Part shown: positions 54,648 to 64,000 of the stretch, one piece after another | Numbering within the stretch: the stretch's first letter is position 1 | Layout: every line of letters begins with the position of its first letter | Assembly: GCA_002104905.1 (NCBI GenBank) | Contig: MCFE01000195.1 | Coordinates: 1 to 64,000, forward strand | Length of the DNA stretch: 64,000 bases | Direction of reading: 5' to 3' | DNA from: Basidiobolus meristosporus CBS 931.73 | Taxonomy: Eukaryota > Basidiobolomycota > Basidiobolomycetes > Basidiobolales > Basidiobolaceae | The notes under the pieces: model-generated | What the model saw: only the letters and a program-made list of their open reading frames with translations | What the model was told of the DNA's origin: nothing | Database searches by the model: none | Position numbers and translations under genes: made by a program

Positions 54648-56913
54648 CTAAGCATTTTCGTTCCTCCTAAGCTTCTCAACTGGCATATCTTCTATTTCTT
54701 TCGTTGCATCGCCCATCATTTGACCTCTGAACGACTGAAACCTATCAGAAAACCTAAATAGATTCAGTCCCATTCCTTTGGCATGGTTGTTTACTCTGTC
54801 AATGCTAAATATATGTCAGTGCATGACTGTTGCCATATCATCAAATAAATTCACTCGAGATGAAGTAGGTGCTGCATCCTCCAGGTCTATACATAGCGAC
54901 ATGTGAATATAAATATGTGGCCTAGTTGCTCAATAAAAGTGCAACATTGGGATCTCATTGGTTATGGCTCCAATAGCCATCCATCGTAGCCAATCAACAC
55001 GGGGAATTGATGACAGGTTTGGCAAGAGATTTCTAATTTGATGTCTTGTCGAATCTACTAGTCAGTCACTACAAAGGAGTAGGGCACCACCACTGACTGC
55101 CACGCTTTCAGCACAAGAGCGGCATGACGTTTACTGCCTAGGAATAGATTGCCGAAGAAGCGGAGCAGGGGGGCCATTGTAACGGGTCCATACAAGAGGA
55201 TCACTCAGTCATTAATGGGGAATAGTACACCAATAATGGCCACGCCAAATGTGAGTACAATCCTATTGTAACGTGTCTATTAATTATCCCATGCGTTATT
55301 TATTTGTACATGGAGTATATGCAAACCTAAAATTATCAATGGAGTAAGGCCAGAAAGTCTAGGGATTCAGATCGCACGGTTGCTTATCGTTTTCACAATC
55401 ACGAAAAGTAGAAGCTTGCCTTTAAGTGGAAATATCGACCTGTGACACTAAGTGATAGTGGCAAAAAGCGAAGCAAAGGCTAAGTTCGATAGCAACCACG
55501 CCACCTCAAATGCATAGTAGCATATCCGCAGCTTCTGCCACTAGGGTCGAATGCTTGCTAGGCTCAGAATATATTATCTTCTACTGATGCGGGGAAATGA
55601 ATCTGAATGAGTTCGTAATTGGAGAATGAATCAGCAGTTCTACTTGTCTATTGTATAGAAGTAAGCTTAATGATTTCAAGCCTAATTAGCGCCCCTAATT
55701 ATTAATATGTTTCCAAATCAGATTCATCGGTAGCAATCTAGCCTGTTGGCTACAATCCGGAAATATGTAGTAAGCCTCCCTTGGCATGCAGTGAGAAACC
55801 CCACAGGTATCACAACAATAGTATTTTACTCATAACCACTCTCGATGAGACTATTACAGGGTAGGAGTTCATATGGCACCTTTAGCATGTCTGAGAGCTA
55901 GAGACAAAACACCTACATTTGTTTAATAGTCTGTCCATCATGTGTGGCTGACCAAATGAAGTAACAACTAGCCAACAAAGTTTGTTCCTGCTGCAAGGAA
56001 TACTGGTAACCTCAGGATCAAATGGTACAATTTCCAAAACGGCCCATGCATGCTCTGACCAGGGTAAGAATCTCACTTCGGGATCCTTGTGTTTATTAGG
56101 ATTCCCAGATGCAAACAGGCGGTTGAATTGCGCTTGGAGATATTTCGCCTGGCTTTCCTTGAGAAACCAGCTTGTACACTATTGTTGCATTCTTGGCTGC
56201 ATGAGTCTTACCATTTGTATATGATATAATTACTTGATATGGAGGGATACAAGTCGGGCTTTCCGAGCTGTACGTCTGAGGAGCTGAATAAGTAGCCCCC
56301 TGATTGGGCCTTCATATGATTGAAACAGCCACAGCAGATTGACCAGAAGCCACTCCTCTTCTTCTAGCTTCACTCAATGACCCGAGCAATGAGCCAATGT
56401 CTCCGGTCCAAAGTAGCTACAGCGTCTTCTTGAACGAATAAGCAGCCTCCACTGCCGCCATCTCCCCTGTCCACAATGGGCGATTATTATTATATTATAC
56501 GCGGGTATCATCTGTATCTCAGATTGGATTGAATCCAGAATGGCGAGCTATTTTTGGAATCCCTCAAGGTATGAGCATTCATGTGAGACATCAGCTGATC
56601 GGTCCTCAACTGCCTCTACACAACAACCCTCCATAAAATAGGAAAATCATGCATATTTTCCATAGAACTATGGGAGTACTCCTTGCCAAACAATGCTTGC
56701 TCAGAACCAGTTCTCTTGTGAATATGATCTGTATTAGGTCTCAATGATCTCGGATATCAATCAGCTACCTCTCCACGTCGTATCCTAGCCAATAGGCGTT
56801 CTCTCTTTGGACCATTCCAGGTCGCTCAATCACCATAAAGTGTGCCACTTCAAACATTGCCATCCACCCTACGGTCCACTGGTCTTGTTCTTCGATCCCA
56901 ACAGTGAAGCAAT
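54648..56913. other. 2.3-kb intergenic region; no gene seen
   Basis: Only short frames without domains; no repeat related to the copia or LINE families was noticed. Confidence 0.5.
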
Positions 56914-57651
56914 ATGAGTTCCTTTAAACGCACTAAATCTTTCCAATCCTCTCAACTTCTGTCACTTCCTGTTGATGTTCAAATCCTTATACTTCAGCTA
57001 CTAGATCCCTCGACACTGCTTAGTCTCATAAAAGTTTCTCCCATCATATGGCAAGTTGCATACAAAGTGCTGGAATGTCGACTAGTCAAGTCGCCCTTGC
57101 GCGTATCTCTAATATTTCACCAAGCAAATTCCTGGCGGTTTTCTGCGGAATTCGAATGCACCTCTTGCGATCCTAGCACTGCCGATCTACTCTTCCGACC
57201 CTCCCAGAGGGTATCGGTTCGTTACTTCCACAATTCCAACAAAGATGGCCAACTACCGTACAAAAAAGAGAACCAGGAGTTTGTTACACCAAATTTGTTG
57301 AAGGACAAGAAACGCTATGTAACCGAGCTTACGGAGCATTCACTGTCGGTTCAGCCGAAATCTACCCGAAAGCTCTCTTGGAGACTAACATATATGGTTA
57401 CCAAGAAGGCGTTTATATCCTTCGTTCCCAAGATATGTATAGGTGGACAGTGGTTGACTCCACAAGAATTCGTATGCTCCCCGAAATTTTTCTTCAAACA
57501 AAAGCGGGATCTTGGGCAATATCTGCAGGAGCAGCCCAAGAAGTTGCTACATAAGCTGCTGAAAGGATCTTCAGGAAAGACCCACCCGAAAGAATATCGG
57601 AACTCTTCGACTGCGCTGGGCGCATATTCACGCAACGCACGCCATTTGTAG
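56914..57651 (+). CDS. F-box-like protein
   Basis: A single-exon gene for 245 residues. Residues ~15-58 read as an F-box: L-S-L-P-V-D-V-Q-I-L-I-L-Q-L-L-D, then L-L-S-L-I-K-V-S and a W-Q-V-A helix. F-box proteins present substrates to SCF ubiquitin ligases through Skp1. The remaining ~190 residues are basic and contain no WD40, LRR or Kelch repeats, so the substrate-binding part is unknown. The C-terminal region is rich in Lys with a possible helical segment (L-G-Q-Y-L-Q-E-Q-P-K-K-L-L-H-K-L-L). Confidence 0.75.
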   Translation: MSSFKRTKSFQSSQLLSLPVDVQILILQLLDPSTLLSLIKVSPIIWQVAYKVLECRLVKSPLRVSLIFHQANSWRFSAEFECTSCDPSTADLLFRPSQRVSVRYFHNSNKDGQLPYKKENQEFVTPNLLKDKKRYVTELTEHSLSVQPKSTRKLSWRLTYMVTKKAFISFVPKICIGGQWLTPQEFVCSPKFFFKQKRDLGQYLQEQPKKLLHKLLKGSSGKTHPKEYRNSSTALGAYSRNARHL

Positions 57652-58791
57652 CGATGTCGTGGTATCGTCTAGTTATCTGCTCGCAACCATACCCTTAATG
57701 ACTCGACCATTAATTTCCACCGGAGGCCAATCGCCCCCTCTACTTCTTCAGTCCTCGGATGTCTTGAGACGGCATTTTTGATGAATCACTTTTGTATAGA
57801 AATCATAACTGGCGGTGCGTGCACTTTCTCTATTTTAGCCATTTCTTTCGCAGGAAGATCATCCTCCATGTACAATAAAACCCATTTCACCATTAATCTG
57901 GCAGTTTGAGATGGAATGGCCAGGAATGGCAATTCGAAGCACTGGCTCCGTTGGATGATTCAAGGTTTTGAATCCAATCCATAACCTATGGACGAGACCC
58001 TCTCGCTGAAACTTCAAGCGCTTTTATGGACGGACGGAGCCGCCACGCGTTTCGGCATTGAGAGGGACTGCACTTTCGAATTTCCCTGCCGGAGATCCCA
58101 TTTCCGATGTTCCCTCTGGAATCTTGACTTGGGACGCTTGAGGGTACATTCGCGCGTGGAGCAGCTCCGACGCATGCCAGGAGATTTCCTCTAGGCTGCA
58201 AATGACCTTAGAGGTAGCATACACCGTGTACCCGAGGGCTGGATGAGAGACCGACTGCTCATGGTAACCTTGGTGTAGAGGCAGCCCCTGACCTACAACA
58301 GAGCATATCTCTACAATCAAGGTGTATCCGATAGCTAGTGTCTTTGACATAGGCCATGCCATTGATACCCTTCCAAGTGTCGACACATGGTATGCACATT
58401 GGGTTTTTACCGATCCCTGATGGCATATTCACCCACCACTCTCCAACAAAGGGTCCCGGGTGATTTGACTGATCTACTTGTTTTGGACAACAGTAGACAC
58501 CGCTGCGGGTGAGCAGTCGTTTCTTCAACCGACTCAATCTGGCGTGGATAAAGATGTCAGAAAATCACTCCTTCCATAATGAACCATTCAAAACAGATCA
58601 AATGTCTAGATTTTCCATCCATGATTCATTAATCCAAACATCAAATGGACTTATCATGATCTGTTTAGATACTCAAATTTGATAGCTCCTTTGGGAAGGA
58701 AAGCCACTCATAGGTCTTCGTGCATACACTATTGCGTTCCTCACCTGGACCGGTATATCTTGATAGAAAAAGTCTACCGTTTCTCTAGAAA
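57652..58791. other. Intergenic region with unassigned minus-strand frames
   Basis: Overlapping minus-strand frames at 58024-58386 and 58259-58537 are open for 90-120 codons and contain Cys- and Trp-containing patches, but neither has a recognisable domain or a convincing start and splice structure. The right end is the promoter of the JmjC gene. Confidence 0.4.
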
Positions 58792-61700
58792 ATGGAAACC
58801 GTAAATCCCTGCGGAACTGACCGCATGGATGAAACCCTTTCGTTGCTTGACTACGACAAGCTGATCAACATGGCGGATTCCGCTTTTGTACCAACGCCTC
58901 GAATCGACATCACCTCACTTAGTCAGCAAGACTTGATCGCCCAAGTGGAGAGCATTGTCGTTCAACAAGGGATTCCCCTTGTAATAGAAAATGTTGTTCA
59001 AGGTCAGAATTGGGACCAGGAGCTTCTGTCGCCTAGCTGGCTGTATAAAAACTATCGCGATATGGGTCAGTAGTTTAGGCTCCTCTGAGTGATACTTCTA
59101 GTACGTCCCCGCTAGCCACAGCTTAACCCGTTTGCTCAACCAGAAATGTCGCCCAGAGACATGGATACAAAGGATGACCTCCCGAACTGGACCTTGGGGA
59201 AATACTTGGATTATGTTGCTGAAAACGCGAAAGTCCCGTCACCCCAGAGGCTCTACGGAAAGGACGTGGACTGCCCTTCAGAATGGTCTGCCTACGTTGC
59301 TGAGCACCTTCCCTCCTATTTCGCGTACAAAGGACCCAATGATGTCATGCGTAAGTCTACCGCGTGCCTCTTTCCTCTCGGACTATGGTTACTTATGCCT
59401 GTAGCATCGACTTTTCAGCCTATCTCAAAGAAGAACTACAGCCTGATAATCTTATGATGTACCTGGGCATCGGCCAGACCTGGTAACATAATTTGATGGT
59501 TCCATCTCGAGTACGCTAGCAACCTTCAATTTAACATACCATCTGTGCTTAAGGACACCTGGACATGCGGATATATGTGCTTCTCATGGTCATAATGTCA
59601 TGGTTTTCACGGAACCGGGTAAACAGGCTTTGATGAAGGAAGATTTACCGACAGAAATGCGTGTTAATCTGTAGAGTTATTAGATTCCTCCGCGTTCTGG
59701 TTCATGGCTAAGACCTCGGACAAGATCAACGCTGCTGCCTTATGGTCAAAGCACGCTTCGGGCATTGCCTCCATAGACTCGGATAACTACTTTTGTCCAG
59801 TCAGTGATCTCGCCAAGGCCGAGTTTCCTGTCTATGTGGTGGAGCAGAAGCTTGGAGACTTTGTTCTGGTAGGCATGTCCGTGGGCTGGGCGTAAGATTG
59901 ATGTTTACTTACTTGATATCTACGTGTAGGTTCCTATGGAATCGGCCCATCAGGTCATAAATAAGGTTTGCTCCCACCAGTTAGACTGAGATTTATATCG
60001 TGTGCGAAGCAACTCACCGAGATGGTGCTCTTGTAGGGAGGCTTGAACATCAAAGTTTCTTGGAATCGCTCTACCGCTACGTCCATACGCTACTGCTTTG
60101 ACAATGTACTGCCTTTGTGGCGGAGGTAGCTAAAGAGGTCATCCATATATGAACAAGAAGTGAATAATGACTCTTTCTAAACCAATACAGCATCCTCAAG
60201 CCAGAGATCTATCGTATCAGAGCCATGACCCAGGCTACGATGCTAGCTTGGACCGACCGGTTGAAAACCAACGCGGAGTCGCTTCTCAAGCTTCCGAGCG
60301 AAGAGTTACACCGATTTATGAGCGATTACAAAACGATCTTAGGTGTCTTTAGAGATATGCTCATTGATGATTGGATCGAAAACCAGCCAGATGAACTCGA
60401 GTATCCGCCTGAGCAGTCGCCAGATCAGTTGGAGCACTCCAGGGTGTGCGACTTCTGCAAAGCAGATATATGGAATAGATGGTTCTACTGCCGTCAGTGC
60501 AAGGAGGACCCAAACACTCAAATCGACGAGGAGGACTATTCAGGCTATGACATCTGTGTAAAGTGCTACGCTGAAGAGCGAACTTGCATTCACCCACACG
60601 AAATGATTTTCATTGAGCACCGCCCCATGAAAGCGTGGATCGCTATGTATACCGCTGCCATCGAAGCGTTCAACAGTTTCATCCAGAATCATGACTCCGG
60701 TTTCGCTTCCGAGCCGATCGTATTCGATGTCCCGAGGTTTGTTTGAATTTTCACAACCCAGCTGGGGCCAGGTGACTGATGCTTATGCCAAATGTAGAGA
60801 TTTGCAAGGGCCAAAGATTTCCCCAATGACGATAGCTTACAACAAGTACTGCCGTCGGAAAAAGGTCAGCGATTCGGCCCACCCGCGTTGGGACGCCCAA
60901 CTAACCGTTTTCGATCGTACTAGAAAGAGGCATCGCTCTACTGCCATCAATGCAAAGCTTTGAAAAACACCACCTCCATGATATGGTGTGGGTGTGGCAC
61001 AAAGTATTGTGGTCAATGCTATTACAATCGATACCACGAGAACCTCTACGAACATATGCGGAGTAGAGAATGGAAGTGTAAGAAGTGTTTGAAGCAGTGT
61101 AACTGTGCTCAATGCCTTCGTAAGTTTCATAAGGGCGCCAGCTTGGAGGTCGCTATCCCCGAAGACTCCCTGAACGGTGATACCAAGACCATCTACCCCG
61201 AAATTATGTACACATTCCCGGGAGACAATCCCAAAAACATGGGGAACATCCTTGATGAGCGTTTTGTCGGGCGACTCAGTCAACACAACCGAGCTCTGGT
61301 AGGAGGACATTTCAGCGGGCATCGTCCACGTGCTTATTTAACCCATTGATATTTAGAAGGCGTCGCGGGAGAAGGGGGAGCAGAGCGGCTCCGGTCACCC
61401 TCATGAAAAGGTGCTACTCTTCAGAAAGCGATCACCCAGAATTTTCTACTAACCTTACATCATGCGCCTTCCAGGATGCCGTGAGCCATTCCAAGAAGAA
61501 ATGCGACCTCTCGGACCTGATCTTCGCCTCGGTAACCCATCCAATCTTTAGATGGCCCATCTTTCCACATCACTCATACGTTTTGGATTAGCCACGGAAA
61601 AAAGGGAAGCTCGAGCTCCCCGACCAGAAGGTGAAGGAAACCAAGGAAAAGATCGCCACCCAGGAGTTCGTCCAATTCCTCAAACGTCTCGACTACCAAG

Positions 61701-61900
61701 AAACACTACAAACCATCACGAACGACCTGAAGGCCGATCCCCACACCGACCCATCAATCCATACCCAGGTCCAGCAGTGGAAGCTTTTGCTCTCAGCCAA
61801 TCCGAGGTTAGGCTCGGTTCTCAGTGTATTCGAGCAGGAGGTGGACCCGCTCCTCAGTGCATCTACGTCCACCGGGCAAATCTCCAAGGCCGAGCCATAG
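58792..61900 (+). CDS. JmjC-domain histone demethylase with 4CXXC_R1-type zinc finger
   Basis: A 13-exon model (58792-59065, 59144-59350, 59419-59482, 59554-59618, 59675-59868, 59930-59965, 60037-60125, 60191-60736, 60798-60864, 60924-61298, 61357-61410, 61475-61531, 61592-61900) gives 778 residues. The JmjC core spans exons 3-7: T-P-G-H-A-D-I-C-A-S-H-G-H-N supplies the H-x-D iron ligands and S-A-H-Q-V-I-N-K the second histidine; S-A-F-W-F-M and G-D-F-V-L-V-P-M surround it. A first cysteine cluster (C-D-F-C…C-R-Q-C…C-V-K-C-Y) lies in exon 8. A 4CXXC_R1-like cluster (C-H-Q-C, C-G-C-G, C-G-Q-C, C-K-K-C, C-N-C-A-Q-C) lies in exon 10. It likely demethylates histone lysine using Fe(II) and 2-oxoglutarate. 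The C-terminal ~150 residues are charged and helical. Confidence 0.9.
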
Positions 61901-62444
61901 GATGGATGGTCGACTTGGTCCGTAAGCGATTCTGCCCCACCCGAACTGAATTAGAATGTTGCAGCCGTAAACTGTATCCACCCACCTATCGCCGATAGTT
62001 CGTTGTGAACAATATATGTATCTTAGCGTAGAGAGCCACCATATGTCACTGTCCACATCCTCATGTGTAGTCATCGCCGTCCAGGCACCTGGCGTCCGAA
62101 TATACTTCATGATTTGAATTTTGAGAATCTTTTGCGTGTAAACTTCATTGTGGTTTGATTGATCCCCCGGCATGTTCACGTTCCGAGGGTCTGACTTGGT
62201 GGCATTCAAGTGGCCGATCTTACTGGCCCTTCCTCCAAACGGTTTAATGTTTCCAAATACAATGCAGTGGATGCCTCAGGGAAGAGGACAAAAGGTTTTT
62301 GTTACAATCATCCACTTTGTCTCAAATCAACCCAACTTGGTTTCCCATAAAGTCCATCCACCAAAAGACCCTCCTTCAACATGGTTCCGGGGAATTTTCC
62401 AGAGAGTAAAGTCTTAGAAACCATTAAAGTACACATTGGTGATG
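61901..62444. other. Intergenic region before repeats; no gene seen
   Basis: This is the 3' flank of the JmjC gene. Short frames on both strands lack domains. Confidence 0.5.
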
Positions 62445-62750
62445 GGGCAGATCCTTGAATCCCTAAGCAAAAGAACTAAGAAAAGGCCGGCAGAATGCCA
62501 TCATAATATCAGCTGAATTCCAAGTTTCTTGAAACTTGCAACTCTCAGTATCTCAGGTACTAGCTGTCAGGCAGACAAGCAGACATATTTCTCAGCAGGA
62601 GATTAGGCTAGCTAGCATTCATACCAAATTTAATGATCAGCCGCTCATTACTTCCACCAAGAATTGCTACTAAAAACTTGAAGCAAAACCATCAGCTGAA
62701 TTCCAGCAAAATACCAGATGAATTCCAAGTGTGAGATTTTTTCATAGGGA
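62445..62750 (-). repeat. Fragment of long-form copia LTR
   Basis: It repeats the extra segment of the long LTR (AAAAGGCCGGCAGAATGCCAT … GTGAGATTTTTTCATAGGG) without the rest. It is about 75-80% similar by eye to 62876-63200 and 31630-31940. Confidence 0.7.
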
Positions 62751-62852
62751 TATATATATATACTAAACCATCCAAAGGTTGCAGTGCATATTAAAAGATC
62801 ATGTCTGAAATCATGATCCACATATATTCAGTAGATATCATCAGTTCCTTCT

Positions 62853-63523
62853 TGTTGTAAGAGTTTTGGAGATATCAGAACCCTAGGAAGAAGATTGAAA
62901 AAAGGCCAGCAGAATGTGGTTGTAATATCAGCCAAATTCCAAGTTTTGCCAAACCTACAACTCTCAATATCTCAGGTACTAGCCCTTAGGCAGACCAGCA
63001 GACATATTTTCTAAGAGAAGACTAGGCCACCTAGCATTCATGCCAAATATGGGAATCTGCTATCTACTATTTCCACTAAAAATTGCAACCAAAAGCTTGA
63101 AGGAGAAACAACACCTGAATGCCAGCAAAATACCAAAAGAATACCAGCAGAATTCTAGCAGATTATCTGATGAATCCCAAGCTTGCAATTTCTTGGAGGG
63201 GGAGCAATTGGCAGAACTGGTAGATAATATGGTGTTCACTTAATGAGATATTGAATGTATAATTATTGTGTCAACTTTACATGGTTTTGGCAGAATAACC
63301 ATGCAGAATATGCACAGGAGGTTCCCAAGACCATGTATGCAAAGTTTGGGGCTGTTTGGACAGCTTGGAGAAAATTCATGCTCCAGGTGCCTGATGTATT
63401 AATGAGAATAATCAAAGTAAATCCCAACAAGGAATCTGGTCAGATTTCTTTAAGATTTGTTGGTAATGATCTAGATGACTATGTTAGCTCAATATTTAGG
63501 TGGAATTACATACTTTTACAACA
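62853..63523 (-). repeat. Complete long-form copia LTR (671 bp), 3' LTR of the next element
   Basis: On the plus strand it runs from TGTTGTAAGAG to TTTTACAACA, so the inverted termini TGTTGTAA…TTACAACA are both present. It contains the ~320-bp extra segment missing from the short LTRs. It abuts CTTCCACTTAAC (63524-63535), whose complement GTTAAGTGGAAG is a polypurine tract, and then copia pol. This fixes it as a true 3' LTR. Confidence 0.85.
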
Positions 63524-64000
63524 CTTCCACTTAACTAAACACTCATGTTGACAGTCCTTATTGTCATCCAAGATACTCAAATATGTCTATAGTTAGTGAT
63601 TTTGTAAATATATCTGAAGTCACTCATCTATAGGACAGTCAGCCAAGTCAACCAAGCTATTCTCTATAGCTTCCCATATGAAATGATGTTCAATATCTAT
63701 GTGCTGAGTTCTAGCAAAAGAAGTTGGATTTATCCCTAATTGTGCACATCCTTGAGTATCTTGAAATAGTGTAGTAAGGGCTTATTACATAGGCCCAAGT
63801 CTTCAAAAGCTTTCTCAGCCACATTGCCTTTATTGTAGCCTTACATGCTGCAATATAATCTGCCTCTGAGGTAGAAAGTGTTATGGTTGATTGCTTTGTT
63901 AAATTCTGTTAAATTGCTCCTTCACAGTGAAGAAAGGTGTATCCTGTGGTATATCTTCTGTACTCTAAGTTTTGTCCCTAATCAGCACCAGAGTATCTCA
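63524..64000 (-). mobile_element. Ty1/copia pol 3' end, cut by window edge
   Basis: The minus strand decodes in broken frames to the copia RNase H end: S-E-A-D-Y-I-A-A, then T-R-T-Q-H-I-D-I (approximate) and C-P-I-D-E-type residues before the stop region. It is the same family as 19140-20831 and retains the site that is interrupted there. The element continues beyond the window. Confidence 0.75.

Noticed and set aside
58024-58537. Two overlapping minus-strand frames of 92-120 codons
   Set aside because: They are long for chance, but I recognise no domain and could not find a spliced model that joins them. Left as unassigned intergenic sequence.
1-64000. CRISPR arrays, bacterial operons or prophage
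   Set aside because: None seen. Telomere, spliceosomal introns and gene families are eukaryotic; the only regular repeats are telomeric units and LTR/LINE copies.

Overview
The window is a chromosome end from a eukaryote with compact, short-intron genes, most likely a fungus. It opens with about 200 bp of uninterrupted CCCTAA repeats. Genes have GT-AG introns, mostly 50-120 bp long, in an AT-rich background. The gene set points to a fungus, probably an early-diverging one (zoopagomycete- or mucoromycete-like): a Medusa/REN1-type regulator, Spt20, a fungal JmjC + 4CXXC_R1 protein, an Opi3-like methyltransferase, and cAMP-receptor-like and RGS-fused GPCRs. The lineage is inference; no marker gene fixes it.

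Layout. 1-3,600: telomere, then a 5'-truncated non-LTR retrotransposon joined directly to telomeric repeat on both sides, a second shorter frameshifted copy, and a ladder of at least seven decayed copies of its 3' tail, all in one orientation. 4,400-14,950: two seven-helix receptors (one with a C-terminal RGS domain), a Medusa-type developmental regulator, a weak hypothetical gene and a conserved protein often mislabelled as a BTB factor. 17,100-17,670: a group I truncated hemoglobin. 18,900-23,900: nested Ty1/copia debris and solo LTRs. 27,100-29,900: two membrane proteins. 31,600-32,600: more LTRs. 33,500-44,640: Opi3-type phospholipid methyltransferase, pRiA4b Orf3-like protein, xanthine dehydrogenase, a small C2 protein and a secreted CHAP amidase. 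46,100-54,650: a dense housekeeping block (Spt20, RBM18-like, Tls1/C9orf78-like, nitrilase, mitochondrial bL21m). 56,900-61,900: an F-box protein and a 13-exon JmjC demethylase. 62,440-64,000: another copia element, cut by the window edge, with a long LTR.

Exon models were built by hand from reading frame, splice consensus and family motifs; each multi-exon model keeps one open frame through every junction. Family assignments rest on recognised motifs, not on database searches. Several genes look like bacterial families carried by a eukaryote (CHAP amidase, pRiA4b Orf3-like protein, perhaps the nitrilase and the truncated hemoglobin). The most unusual feature is the telomere-embedded LINE and its tail ladder, whose orientation and junctions fit reverse transcription primed from a chromosome end.
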